From Pyronema omphalodes (Eukaryota > Ascomycota > Pezizomycetes > Pezizales > Pyronemataceae): a stretch of 10,935 nt of DNA. Position 1 is the stretch's first letter. Each line of letters begins with the position of its first letter. A model generated the notes under the pieces. It searched no databases. It saw only the letters and a list, made by a program, of their open reading frames with translations, and was not told the DNA's origin. Below, one piece after another: positions 1-9,000 of this stretch. The stretch spans positions 1-10,935 of the forward strand of contig JAJJXM010000227.1 in the NCBI GenBank assembly GCA_024516155.1. The letters run 5' to 3'. Both the position numbers and the translations under genes were made by a program.

Positions 1-25
1 ATGACGTGGACTGAAAGGAGAAGTC

Positions 26-31
26 TTTATT
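26..31 (-). promoter_or_regulatory. AATAAA polyadenylation signal in the LTR
   Basis: The minus strand reads AATAAA at 31-26, about 25 nt before the proposed end of the LTR. It follows the TATA-like box by about 60 nt, as expected near the end of R in a short LTR. It is the only canonical hexamer I noted in the LTR. Confidence 0.55.
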
Positions 32-79
32 GAGGACAAGAGAAAGACACAAGACATTCGATGGAGAACTCAACGACGG

Positions 80-93
80 GGAGGCAAGCCTCC
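80..93. repeat. Perfect 14-bp palindrome in the LTR
   Basis: GGAGGCAAGCCTCC is a perfect inverted repeat: a 6-bp GC-rich arm (GGAGGC/GCCTCC) around a 2-nt centre. On the minus strand it follows the TATA-like box at once, so it lies in the core promoter or the very start of the transcript. It could be a protein-binding site or an RNA hairpin; the function is not known. Confidence 0.5.
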
Positions 94-100
94 TTATGTA
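92..100 (-). promoter_or_regulatory. TATA-like box of the LTR promoter
   Basis: The minus strand reads TACATAAGG here, an imperfect TATA box about two thirds of the way through the LTR and about 60 nt before AATAAA. The spacing suits a U3/R boundary. This rests on position and resemblance only. Confidence 0.35.
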
Positions 101-364
101 CAAAGGGGCGGCCAGCACTCTTGCTGGGCCGTCATCCAACATCGCTGCATGACAGCTTCCGTTCCCCATCATTTCACCTGCCACGCCACAGCTCTCCAGC
201 TCATGGTACGTCATCCATCATCAGTCAGTCCATCAACAACAATGGCACGGCACACACAACAACACAACACAACACGGCAAGACAACGGCACGACGTCGAC
301 AACAACCACGACAACACAATGGTGACGCAACAACACAACGGCTCGTTAGCCGTGTGCCGTGACA

Positions 365-374
365 GTATCCCCCC
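365..374 (-). other. Polypurine tract (plus-strand primer site)
   Basis: The minus strand reads GGGGGGATAC directly before the TG of the LTR. A G-rich purine run abutting the 3' LTR is the usual primer for plus-strand DNA synthesis in LTR retroelements. The tract is also coding: it supplies the Gly-Gly-Ile codons near the end of pol. Confidence 0.65.
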
Positions 375-2912
375 GTTACGCTCGAGTTCCACGAGAGGAA
401 AAGGCTTGTCTGGGTAAAGTTGGTGGAATCTCTCAGCGGCCTCAGTTTCGGATAGGTTCGTTTCCGGTTCCCAGGTTGGAGAGTCATGGCCGGTCCACCT
501 GACGAGGTACTGCAGGTTTCCTCTTGACCAACGGCTATCCAGATTTTCGTCCACGAACCATTCTTCTTCGCCATCTACTACTAGCGGTAGGGGCGGTGGG
601 ATAATCTGGCAAGGGAGGGGGTCCGAAGAGGCTGGGTTTAGTAGGGACCCGGGGAAGGTCCTGTGATGTTTCATTGTCTCTGGTATATCCAACTCGTAGG
701 CGTGGGATCCAATGGGCCGTACCAGGGTGAAGGGGCCTAGGTGTTTGTTTTCTAGTTTCTTTGAGGGGCGGCGGGTTCCGAGGTTGCAGGCGTCCAGCCA
801 TACCAGGTCTCCTGGGTTGAAGACCGGCGCGGGGAGTCGGGAATTGTTGGCGGCTTCTATGTGGCGGCCTTGGGCGTATTTCATTTCACAACGTAAGACG
901 TCATGGATGTGTGACATCCTTTCCGCTACCTCGTTCGCTTTCACTTCTTCAGGATTGTCTGTCCTGATTTCCAATTCGAATGAGCATTTGGGGTGTCGGC
1001 CGTATACGGCGTAGAACGGGGACAGCGACGTTGTATCCGATACTTGGTTATTTGCAGCAAATTCTGCCAGTGGTAAAAAGTTCTTCCAGTCGTCTTGTGG
1101 ATAACAGACGTACGCGCGGAGATATTGCTCCGTAACCGCATTGATTCTTTCTGTTTGGCCATCTGTCTGGGGGTGGAAAGCCATGCTCGTGGCAATCTCG
1201 ATACCCATGCAATTTGCCAGGTGTTTCCAAAAGTGGGCAACAAATTGCGGGCCGCGGTCGGACACTACTGTGTCTGGCAGACCGTGTAGTTTGAATACGT
1301 TTTCCAGGAAGAGTTGCGCGAAGCCTTCTGCGTCTATCGTGGAGTGACAGGGCACTAAGTGCCGCTGTTTCGTGAGTCGGCAAACGATCGCACATATTGC
1401 GTCGAAGCCTTCTGATATCGGCAGCCCAGTAACAAAGTCCACAGATATGTTCTGCCACGGGTGGTGCGGGACCGGTAGGGGTTTCAAGGTTCCATAGGGT
1501 GCGTGGCGGGTGGCTTTTGTTCTTTTACAAGTGTGGCAATTTCGGACGAATTGATCCACATCTTTTCGCATCGAAGGCCAGTAATCATTCCTGGCGAGGA
1601 GTTCGAAAGTCTTCGCACGGCCCGGGTGTCCCATGGTGGGGGGGTCGTGGTGATCTTGTAGTAGTTTCAGTCGTAGTTTGTCCAGCGCGGGGACATAGAG
1701 GCAGTCTCGATAGTACAAGCTGTTTTCCAACACGGAGCAGTCGGCGAGTGATATGTCCTTCCAGATTTGTGTACCGTCTTCCAGCATTCCCAACACTCGG
1801 TTTGGGAATGAATCTGTCTTGTAGCCCTCCTTAAACAGGAGGTCCACTTCGGAGGGTGCAAGTTTCATGGGCGGGGTCATGCACAATTGGAAGTTTTGTG
1901 GCTTTAGAACAGCTTGCTGATTTGCTAGTATACGTTCGTCTCCCTCTCCCGGGAGGTCGGCGGCTCGTCTTGTCAGGGCGTCCGGTTTCCCTCCCAACCT
2001 TCCCGGCCGGTAGGTGATAACAAAGTTGAACCGAGACAGGAATTCGGACCAGCGTGCTTGTCGTCTGTTTAGTAGCTTTGTCGTCATAAAGTATTCGAGG
2101 TTCTTGTGGTCTGTCAATACTTTTATCGGGAAGGCGGAGCCCTCCAAGTGGGGACGCCATTCCTCGAAATAATGAACTATTGCCAGTAGTTCTTTGTCAT
2201 AGATCTCATAGTTGCATTCTGCCGGGGAATGCTTTTTGGAATAAAACGCGACAGGATGTAACACGTTATCGTCGTCGTATTGTGATAAAACTCCAGCAGA
2301 CACATAGTCAGATACGTCTGTTTCTACTACAATCGGTTTCTCGTAGTCGAAGTGCTTGAGGATCGGTGCTGATGTAAATGCGTCCTTCAGTCGGTCGAAG
2401 GCGCTTTGCTGATCTTTACCCCAGGTAAAGGGGATTGCTTTACCATCTTTCTTTTTAGTCAGAGCCGTTAGAGGGGAGACTACTTTTGAGTAGTCCTTGA
2501 TAAATCGTCGGTAGAAGTTCGCGAAACCCAGGAACTCTTGGACCTGTTTCAAATTGGTTGGTTCCTTCCAATCTCTGACTGTGGCTACTTTGGAATCCAT
2601 CATGCGAGCGCCGTCGCGGCCAATGTTGTAGCCCAGGTACTGTACTTCTGCCTTAGCAAACTTACACTTTTCTGGCTTCAAGTGTAGTTTTTCTTGTTTG
2701 AGTCGTTCCAAGATTTTTCGGACGTGTGAGGTGTGATCGGGCTTTGTTTCAAAGAATACCAGGATATCGTCCAGGTATGCCGTACAAAACTGGTCCAGGT
2801 ATGGTCTCAGGACATCATTTATGAATGCCTGGAAATCGGCAGGCGCGTTGGTGAATCCAAAGGGCATCACCTTTGATTCGAATAGTCCGTACCTTGTGCG
2901 GAAGGCCGTCTT

Positions 2913-2915
2913 TCA
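2913..2915 (-). other. Nonsense codon UGA inside RT of pol
   Basis: The reading frame is the same on both sides of this codon. The residues around it (RMAEGEE before, KTAFRTRYG after) match the conserved RT block in which a Trp precedes K-T-A-F. A single UGG to UGA change explains it. It leaves protease and the N-terminal part of RT but removes the YLDD active site and everything after it. Confidence 0.9.
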
Positions 2916-4064
2916 TTCTTCGCCTTCTGCCATTCTAATAAGGTTATAGGCGCTGCGGACATCAAGGGTCGTAAAATATTGAGCTTTGGAAAGATTCATC
3001 ATCGTTTCCTGTATCAATGGCAGCGGGTACCGATTCTTTTCGGTCCCTTCGTTCAGTCTTCGGTAATCTACACATAGGCGTAGGGATCCGTCTGATTTTT
3101 TCACGAACAATATCGGCGAGGCGGCTGATGATTGGGAGCGTTGTATAAAGCCTTTTTCCAAATTCTCATCGAGCCATGCTTTCAGCGTCTGTAACTCGTT
3201 GCGTGACAGCGAGTATAACGGGCCAAAGGGGGGAACGAATCCCTCTTTCAGTGGGATCTTGTGGTCGTACGGTCTATGTGGGGGAAGTTCCTTCGCGTTG
3301 ACCTCCTTGAACAAGTCGAGGTAGTCATGGTACACTTCGGGGATCATGTCTTTCAGTTCATCATCCGTGAGGGGGGGCTTGTCTTGTAGGGCGACGGTGA
3401 TTTCGTCCAACGATAGCGAAAATACTGTCAGGCTTTCGTCTTCTACCATTTCTTTGAAGTCGGAGATGGTCAGACTTGAGATCGCTATTGGGGGTTCGTC
3501 TGGAGGGTCGGGGACCGAGTCTTCCAATTCCGGCATGGGGTTTGTGTCGGGCTCGTGGACAACGGGAGGGGGCCTCGAGTCCAGGACCTCGACACCGGTT
3601 GTGCTCACAGGTAACGGGGTGCAGTTCCTTAGGCAGTATTGTGAGTCGCAGCTTACAGTGTTGGAACGGAAGCTTATTGTCACGTCGTGTTTCTTCAACC
3701 AGGGGATGCCCAACACCACCGGGTAGTGACCCAACTTGGTGACGAACATGGGGAGAGTTTCCGAGTGACCATTGATGGTACACTCTACTTGGGCAAGGTG
3801 TGTGATTTTTCCTGAGGATATGGGTCGGCCGTCGATAACTTCGACCGTTTGGGTGGTGGGTAGGGGGGTTAGAGGGAGTTTGTGATGGCGGGCGAAATTG
3901 CGATCAACAAAGGCGATGCCAGTGGCGCCGCAGTCAACGAGCGCTACTGTCTTCACGGAGCGGTTATTGGAAAACAAGGAGCAAGAGAGAACAAGGTGTT
4001 TGCATTCTAACTTTCCAGTAAAACTTGCGCCCGATAATAACAATGTATCAGCAATAATTTTCCT

Positions 4065-4109
4065 ACCAGCGGCAGAGCCATCTTCTTGCAGCTGGTTTAG
4101 TCTTTTCCC
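4065..4109 (-). promoter_or_regulatory. -1 programmed ribosomal frameshift signal at the gag-pol junction
   Basis: The gag frame here reads TCG GGA AAA GAC TAA. The heptamer G GGA AAA (4109-4103) fits the X XXY YYZ rule, and slipping back one base gives GGG AAA, then the pol frame. After a 6-nt spacer (GACTAA, 4102-4097), ACCAGC (4096-4091) can pair with GCTGGT (4070-4065) as a 6-bp stem with a 20-nt loop. The gag stop is the second codon after the slip site. Heptamer, spacer, stem and the needed frame change all agree. In this copy ribosomes would rarely reach the site because gag is broken upstream. Confidence 0.8.
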
Positions 4110-5199
4110 GACACCTCTTCTTCACTATCCAATAATTCCACACTCGCCACTTTGACATTCGTCTTGGCGGGGCACGAAGCAGCCATGTGGCCGAGGCCAC
4201 CGCAGTAGAGGCAACGTCCTTCTTACAGGCGGCTCGCGCATTCCTGTGCCGACAGTTTCTGACGGGGTCCCTGGGCAGGGGTTTGCTTGCTGGAGGAGGC
4301 GGTGGTGGCTTGGGGAGCGGGGGTGGGGCGGCTGGTGGCGGGGGTGGCGGCGGTAGTGGGTTTAACTTGGCCACGGTTGTTACGCAGCTTGCGGAGATTC
4401 TCAAGTGCTCTCGATTGGGAGTCCAATTTTTGGCACTGTTCAACAAATTCGTGCATCGTAGCGGTGGGAGGGGCGCCAACCAACTTTTCATGCAACTCGG
4501 GAGATAGGCCGTTCCGTAGAGCGTCCATGGTAGCAGCTTCATCCCAGCCCAATTCTGCACCAGGCGGGAAAACTCTGCATAATAATCTGAGAACTCGCGG
4601 TTGTTTTGTCGGAGATTTTGTAGTTTGAAACGAGCCGTTGCGCGCTCGTCCGGGTCTCCAAAGGTACGTTGTAGGATTTTAATGACGTCCTGGACGTCGG
4701 TTAGGGCCCAGCTGTTACCATTATCCTTGATATACGGAAGGATCTGATCAAGGGCGCGTCCGCAGAGACCGCCCATGGCATAAGAGATTCGCTTGTGGGG
4801 GGTTGGGAAGCCTAATTCGTCGCTCACCAATTTAATGCGAAGCAAGGAGACAAAACGACGGAGGTCCTCCCTGTTGGACCCATCGAAGGTTGGTGGATCC
4901 GAAATTTTATCTCCGGTAACGCAGATGCCAGGGGAGGCGAGTAGCGCGTTGATGAGTTCACGCTGGCGGGTGAGCTCCTTTTCGTGGTAATGAATTTCAT
5001 TCATATCTGCTTGTTCCTCCGGGGTTAGGAGGATTTCGGGGTCTCGGGGGGGGAGTCTTGGAACTGGTGCGATTATAGCGGGGGCGGGGGCTGCGGCTGC
5101 GGCTGTGGTGGGGGCTGCGGCGGTTCGCGGCACTGTTTCTGGGCCATTGGGGTAAGCCTGCACGGACCGAGTCTGATGTTTGTTTGTTTGTTCTCTCAT
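4097..5199 (-). pseudogene. gag: gag of gypsy element, one frameshift and one nonsense codon
   Basis: Gag forms the particle that packages element RNA. The start is the ATG at 5199. Residues 1-60 are Ala/Pro-rich, about 60-90 look helical or coiled-coil (EEQADMNEIHYHEKELTRQR), and 105-215 carry the Retrotrans_gag fold (PPTFDGSNREDLRRFV ... TFGDPDERATARFKLQNLRQ ... FSDYYAEFSRL). After residue 215 one base is missing (between 4555 and 4552) and the protein continues in the next frame with GWDEAATMDALRNGLSPELH. That frame runs to UAA at 4223-4225, then on to a CCHC knuckle, CLYCGGLGHMAASC (4172-4213), and the true stop at 4097-4099. Length would be about 367 aa if whole, normal for this family. 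Translated as it stands, the ATG frame ends at 4063 with an unrelated Pro-rich tail. Confidence 0.88.
4223..4225 (-). other. Nonsense codon UAA in gag before the zinc knuckle
   Basis: In the frame that holds the second half of gag, CASRL is followed by UAA and then EGRCLYCGG. The same frame continues into a complete C-x2-C-x4-H-x4-C motif, so this is a point mutation rather than the natural end. A one-base change from CAA (Gln) or AAA (Lys) would explain it. Confidence 0.85.
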
Positions 5200-5462
5200 T
5201 ACTTGTTTGCAACCCGAAGGTTATGACAAGGGACAGATAAATACAAAAGAGAAGAAGAAAGAAATGTAAAAGCAAAAACCTCGTCTCCACCTCTACCAGT
5301 CTCCTCCTCTTGATCGTTGTGGTTGTGGGGTCTGTCCCCACTGTATACTTCGGGGGTTTCTTGTCCAAGCGCGTCTGATGTTCCAAGTGCCCTGCTTGCA
5401 CAGAGGCCGCCTCGCCGGGCTCCTCCCTTTCCTCCTCCCTTCCCCTTCCCATGTTTAGCCAT
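5199..5462 (-). CDS. Possible upstream ORF ending at the gag start (TAATG)
   Basis: An 87-codon frame begins MAKHGKGKGGGKGG and ends with a UAA that shares its last A with the gag AUG (TAATG at 5201-5197). The same frame extends further to an ATG at 5606. I recognise no protein family; the N-terminal part is Gly/Lys-rich because the DNA is purine-rich, and the tail is hydrophobic. It may be a chance ORF in a skewed leader. The exact stop-start overlap is the only reason to keep it, as it could allow reinitiation at gag. Confidence 0.2.
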   Translation of the reverse strand: MAKHGKGKGGGKGGARRGGLCASRALGTSDALGQETPEVYSGDRPHNHNDQEEETGRGGDEVFAFTFLSSSLLYLSVPCHNLRVANK

Positions 5463-5918
5463 TTTACCGCCTTTGTTTCCTCCGCGTACAAAAGAAAAAG
5501 ATAACTCCCGCCGCCCTCCTCTGCTCCTTCCCCGTGCCCCTCTCTCTCCTTTCGCAACGCCTCGCACTCCTCCCGCCCTTCGAACATAAGAAAAACATCG
5601 TCGCACCCAAACAAAGGAAAGTACAAAAGAAACTCGTCTGCCCTCCCTCGCCTTCCGTCCCCTTCATCTCCCTTCCTGTGCACCATTCCACCCTCCGTTC
5701 CCTTCTCATCCGTCGCACCATAAACAACTCCAACCCGTAAGACAAACAATTGAAAGACAAAGAAAAGAAAAACAACAGAAAACAAGAAGAAAGCAAGACT
5801 CAAAACACCCGAACCCCAAGCAGACCCAAGCAACGACCCCAGCCCGATCCCGTCACCGCGTGCCCGCTCCCTTTCTCTCCGCCTATCCCTCCTCTACCTT
5901 CCCCTTCTGCTTGTCCCC
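5200..5918 (-). other. Purine-rich leader of the gypsy element, no supported gene
   Basis: This 719-bp stretch between gag and the LINE tail is strongly purine-rich on the minus strand, with G/A runs such as 5421-5450. It holds several low-complexity ORFs, including a 278-codon one (4997-5833), none with recognisable domains. I see no copy of the LTR, no TG...CA unit and no obvious tRNA primer-binding site directly upstream of gag. It is most simply the element's 5' untranslated leader, cut by the LINE. It could also be unrelated flanking DNA if the gypsy element is 5'-truncated. Confidence 0.5.
5421..5450. repeat. Polypurine/polypyrimidine low-complexity tract
   Basis: The + strand is almost entirely C and T; the minus strand has G-runs in close succession (GGGAAGGGGAAGGGAGGAGG). 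It could fold as a weak G-quadruplex in element RNA or single-stranded DNA, but the fourth G3 run is 9 nt away, so the motif misses the usual 7-nt loop limit. Confidence 0.4.
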
Positions 5919-5941
5919 TTTTTTTTTTTTTTTTTTTTTTT
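5919..5941 (-). other. Poly(A) tail of the LINE
   Basis: A run of 23 T on the + strand is A23 on the minus strand, about 94 nt after the ORF2 stop. Its position at the 3' end of an RT-bearing element marks target-primed insertion of a polyadenylated transcript. A tail of pure A suggests the insertion is not very old, since such runs decay. Confidence 0.88.
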
Positions 5942-6034
5942 ACAAAACAAAAATCCTAAGTAAGAAAGCACTGCAAAATCAGCGCGCGCGAAAGGTCCTA
6001 AGGTACTGCGGTCAGTGTAGTCAGCGGTAGGGGT
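5942..6034 (-). other. LINE 3' UTR
   Basis: This is 93 nt between the ORF2 stop (TAG at 6037-6035) and the poly(A) tail. It contains an alternating GCGCGCGC stretch (about 5982-5990) and two copies of CTTAGGA on the minus strand (about 5954-5960 and 5996-6002). No AATAAA is present. The end just before the tail is AT-rich (GGATTTTTGTTTTGT). The 3' UTR of such elements is the usual recognition site for their RT, but no specific structure can be named here. Confidence 0.7.
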
Positions 6035-9000
6035 CTATCCCCTTCTGCGAGGCTTCTCTAGCCGGGAGTGTGCCCAGGTCGAGGTAGCAACCTTGGTTGC
6101 AGAGATAAAGGTGGAAAGAGCCTTGGTGCCGGAGGGGGTGTCCAGAATGGTGTTTAGGTTGATCCGGGAGTGTTGTCTGAGTTTGAGGTCCTTCCTGAGT
6201 GTGGAGCGAGCGGCCTGGAATTCGGGGCAGCTCAGGAGGAGGTGTCGAGGCGTCTGCGGTGGGTGGATTGGGCAGCTGCAGCTGCGGGAGGGGTATGCGT
6301 CGGATGGAGGGTGGGCCAAGCAGTTGAGGAAGTACCCGTGGCCGGTGCGAAGACCCAGGATTGCAGTCGATATCCAGCGGGGGTTTTCGGTGTACGCAGT
6401 GTCCATTTTGCGGCGGTGAGTGGCGGCGTACGTGCGCGGTCGGGGGGAAGAGGTGAACCAGGTAGCCCAGTCTTCGGTGTACCTTTCTCGAGCGCGGCGG
6501 CGCAGCCAAGTGAGGGATATCGGTATTCGTCGGCGTGGCGGTACTGTCGTCGCCTGTCGGGCCAGTTCGTCGGCGGCTTCGTTTCCGGGGACGCTGGTGT
6601 GTCCTGGGACCCAGTGGATGGTAATTGAGGTACCGTAAGCGTGAAGGTCGTGAGCGGTGTTGTGGATGGCCCAGGCGAGCTCCTGGCCGGGGCCTCGACG
6701 GAGGTGAGAGGCTCGATGTATAGCGGCCTGGTTGTCTGTGAAAACGTGGATGTGTTTGTCGTATAGGTCGTTGCGTCGAATATGTCTCAGGCATGTCCGG
6801 AGGCCTTCGTGGATGGCCATAACTTCCGCGTCGAAGACTTCCGTTCTGTCGCCCATGGGCACTATAGAGTCGACAGGTCGTGGCAGCCCGTGGGGGATGG
6901 TGTATCCCGCGCCTGTTATGCCGTCAAGTTGAGAGCCGTCCGTGTACAGTAGGATAGTATCCGATCGTTGGCGAAGGGCGTGGAGGAGGAGGAGGTGGTC
7001 GTCGGCAGCGTCAGCCTTCGGGGAGGAGGAGATGTCGATCGTTAATGTAGGGGCGAGGTCGTCATCGGGGATGTTTTGGGAGGTGTTCTCGATTTCGGCG
7101 TTTGGTTGGACCCACGAGGAGAGGGTGCTGATGACGTGCAGGAGGCGGGACGGGGCTTGTCCTGGGACGTGCCACGGGTGGTCGTACTCGGTGTCCGGGT
7201 TGATGGAGGCATCCTCGATACTCGGGGCGGGGAACGAGACGGGGCAGCGTGTGATGATAGGATGCGAAGCGGGTAGAGTGAGGGTGCGCAGGGCGTATTT
7301 CCGCTGGCGGTTGTCAAGACGTATTGTGACAGGGGGGAATGCGGATTCGTTGTGGAGGGCCAGGATCGGAGTAGAGGTGAAGGCGTTGAGAATCCTGCGG
7401 AGGGCGGTGTTCTGTTGATTCTGGAGGGTGCGGGCAAGGTCTTTTTGCTGGTTCCACCATATCTCTGCGCCGTAGTCTGCTCTCGACTGGACACACGCCT
7501 GGTAGATTAGTCTTGTAGCAGCGGGGGACAGACCTGTTTCGTACCGTGCTAACCTGCACAGTGCGTTCAGAGTTCTTTGCGCGGCGGTTACTCGTCTAGC
7601 TACATGTTTTCTAAAGTTAAGTTTCCTATCTAAATACAGGCCTATCCACCTCACAACATCCTTCTCTCCTCCTTGTGTTCCCGGTGTGATAACTGTACCG
7701 TTTGGTAACTTAACTTTTTCCTCCTCAGTGATACTGTCGGTGCGTGACCAGTGGAAATGCAGGAGCTCTGATTTGGCATCGTCAAATGCAACGGCGTTTG
7801 CGTCGGCCCACCGGAAGGCTGTTTTCGTAATGTTCTCAAGTGCGCGGGCGTTCGCTTTTCTGGTGCGTCCCTGGACGACGATCGCTACGTCGTCAATGTA
7901 GCTAGGTGTCCAGGCGTACGGGTGTGTCTTCGCTAGTTCGTCGAATAATGGGCGGAGGTATAATAAGAAAAGTATGGGGGAGGCAGGGGAACCTTGTGGG
8001 ATGCCTGTTTGCACTGGGCGTTGCGTGTCAGTTCGCCCATCGAACGCCAGAGCGATCGTGCGATCTGCGAGGAAAGACTGGCACCACGATACTACTGGTC
8101 TCGGGCACCCGAGTTGTCGTAATGTTTGTTGGAGGCGGTCAGCAGAGACGTTGTCGAACGCTCCACGAACATCGAGGAAGAGGGCAGAGGTTAGCATTCC
8201 GTGAGATTTCCCAATCTCGACGTCGTGCACCAGCGCCATCGCCGCGTCAATTGCTGATCTCTGCGGGCGTCCACCTATTTGGTCCCTATGTAGTAAGTCG
8301 TGAGAGTCTGCCATCGTGCCTAGGCGAGTGGCCATTAGTTTTTCGAGGGTCTTCCCAAGGCAGTTTAGGAGCGCAATCGGGCGGTATGCCTTTGGATTGC
8401 TGTAATCCGGCTTGTTAGGTTTGGCGATAATGACTGTGGTGGCCTGGCGCCAGCATCGCGGATGGTAGCCTGCCGTCCCTAATGTGGCGTAGAGGTTGTT
8501 CATGTGTTCGGGGATGGCAAGGTATGCCTGGCGCAGGCAGGCGAATGTGAGCCCATCGGGTCCGGGCGCCTTCTTCGGCGAGGAGGAGAATATCGCTGTT
8601 TCTACCTCTGTCGGTGTAAAGGTTGTCCACTGCAGCTCGCGGCGTGGGGGGAGGATGGACGGGGGCGGTGGTGGCGGCGGCGGGGGAAACAACTTCTGGA
8701 AGGCCTCTACCTTTGCGTCGAAGGAGCTGCAGATTGTTTCTTGGCCGTTTATCGTTGCGCGGAGGTTTGGTGTTAGCTGAGCACGCCGAGGGTTGGTGTA
8801 CCTAAACGCCTGCCACACATCGGGTCCTTCGGCTTGGGAAAGATATTCCTTCCACTTTGCATCTTTCGCCGTTCGGATGGACCTGTGGTATTCGTTTCGG
8901 TGTCGTTTGTAGTTTAGGTGGGATCTATCGTCACGTTTGCGTTTCCACTTACGTCTTGCTTTGGTCATCTTTTTCCTTGCCTCGGTGACTTCTGCGGTCC

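Larger units (their letters stand above)
2..364 (-). repeat. 3' LTR of the gypsy element
   Basis: The LTR begins (minus strand) with TGTCACGG at 364, directly after a polypurine tract, and plausibly ends CCACGTCA at position 2, giving TG...CA ends and about 363 bp. The two ends form only an imperfect inverted repeat. Within it lie a TATA-like box (92-100), a perfect palindrome (80-93) and AATAAA (26-31), in the order expected for U3-R-U5. The second LTR copy is not in the window, so the boundary near 2 is inferred from the TG/CA rule and cannot be confirmed by alignment; the LTR might continue past base 1. Confidence 0.7.
225..4102 (-). pseudogene. pol: pol polyprotein of gypsy element (PR-RT-RH-IN-chromodomain), one internal stop
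   Basis: Pol is reached by a -1 shift from gag and has no AUG start of its own; its frame is open from about 4102. Domains in order: aspartic protease with LVDCGATG (Asp codon at 3935); reverse transcriptase with FTTLD and YLDD (2766-2777); RNase H with VVETD, YDKELLA and VLTDHKN; integrase with an HHCC finger (DHHDP, GHPG, CHTC) and a D, D-35-E core (SVDF, VSDRG, GQTER); a GPF module (HLGPFTLV); and a chromodomain (about 427-565) ending in VRWTGHDSPTWEP. The frame continues unbroken except for a UGA at 2913-2915 where the family has Trp (EGEE, stop, KTAFRTRYG). The last 45 codons (225-362) lie inside the LTR. With the UGA, RT is cut before YLDD and integrase is not made. Family assignment is firm; the domain edges are approximate. 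Confidence 0.93.
1..5918 (-). mobile_element. Ty3/gypsy chromovirus LTR retrotransposon, defective, 5' end separated
   Basis: The order on the minus strand is leader, gag with a CCHC knuckle, -1 frameshift site, protease, RT, RNase H, integrase, chromodomain, polypurine tract and 3' LTR. Integrase after RT/RNase H and a C-terminal chromodomain define the chromovirus branch of Ty3/gypsy (Metaviridae). The copy carries a 1-nt deletion and a nonsense codon in gag and a nonsense codon in RT, so it cannot act on its own. Only the 3' LTR is visible; the 5' LTR is not found upstream of gag, where a LINE poly(A) tail abuts the leader. The outer boundary at low coordinates lies at or just before base 2. 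The high boundary at 5918 is where the LINE begins, not a natural element end. Confidence 0.9.

Noticed and set aside
61..417. 118-codon + strand ORF in the LTR
   Set aside because: Runs antisense through the LTR and polypurine tract; Thr/His/Asn-rich because of CAA/CAC repeats.
4041..4043. TTG as an independent start for pol
   Set aside because: The pol frame is open upstream to the slippery site, and a frameshift explains its expression; non-AUG initiation is not needed.
4997..5833. 278-codon minus-strand ORF across the leader and the start of gag
   Set aside because: Low-complexity, with hydrophobic and Glu/Gly/Arg-rich runs from skewed DNA; its last part is only the gag 5' region in another frame, and no domain is recognisable.
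1..5918. Repeat-induced point mutation as the cause of the lesions
   Set aside because: Only three lesions are seen, one a deletion; the UGG to UGA change is not in a CpA context, and there is no wide loss of C/G. A genome-wide dinucleotide count would be needed.
5919..5941. T23 as a transcription terminator or microsatellite
   Set aside because: Its place at the 3' end of the LINE, after a short UTR, explains it as a poly(A) tail.
6170..6628. 152-codon + strand ORF opposite ORF2
   Set aside because: Antisense to a well-supported RNase H and C-terminal region; composition mirrors the coding strand.
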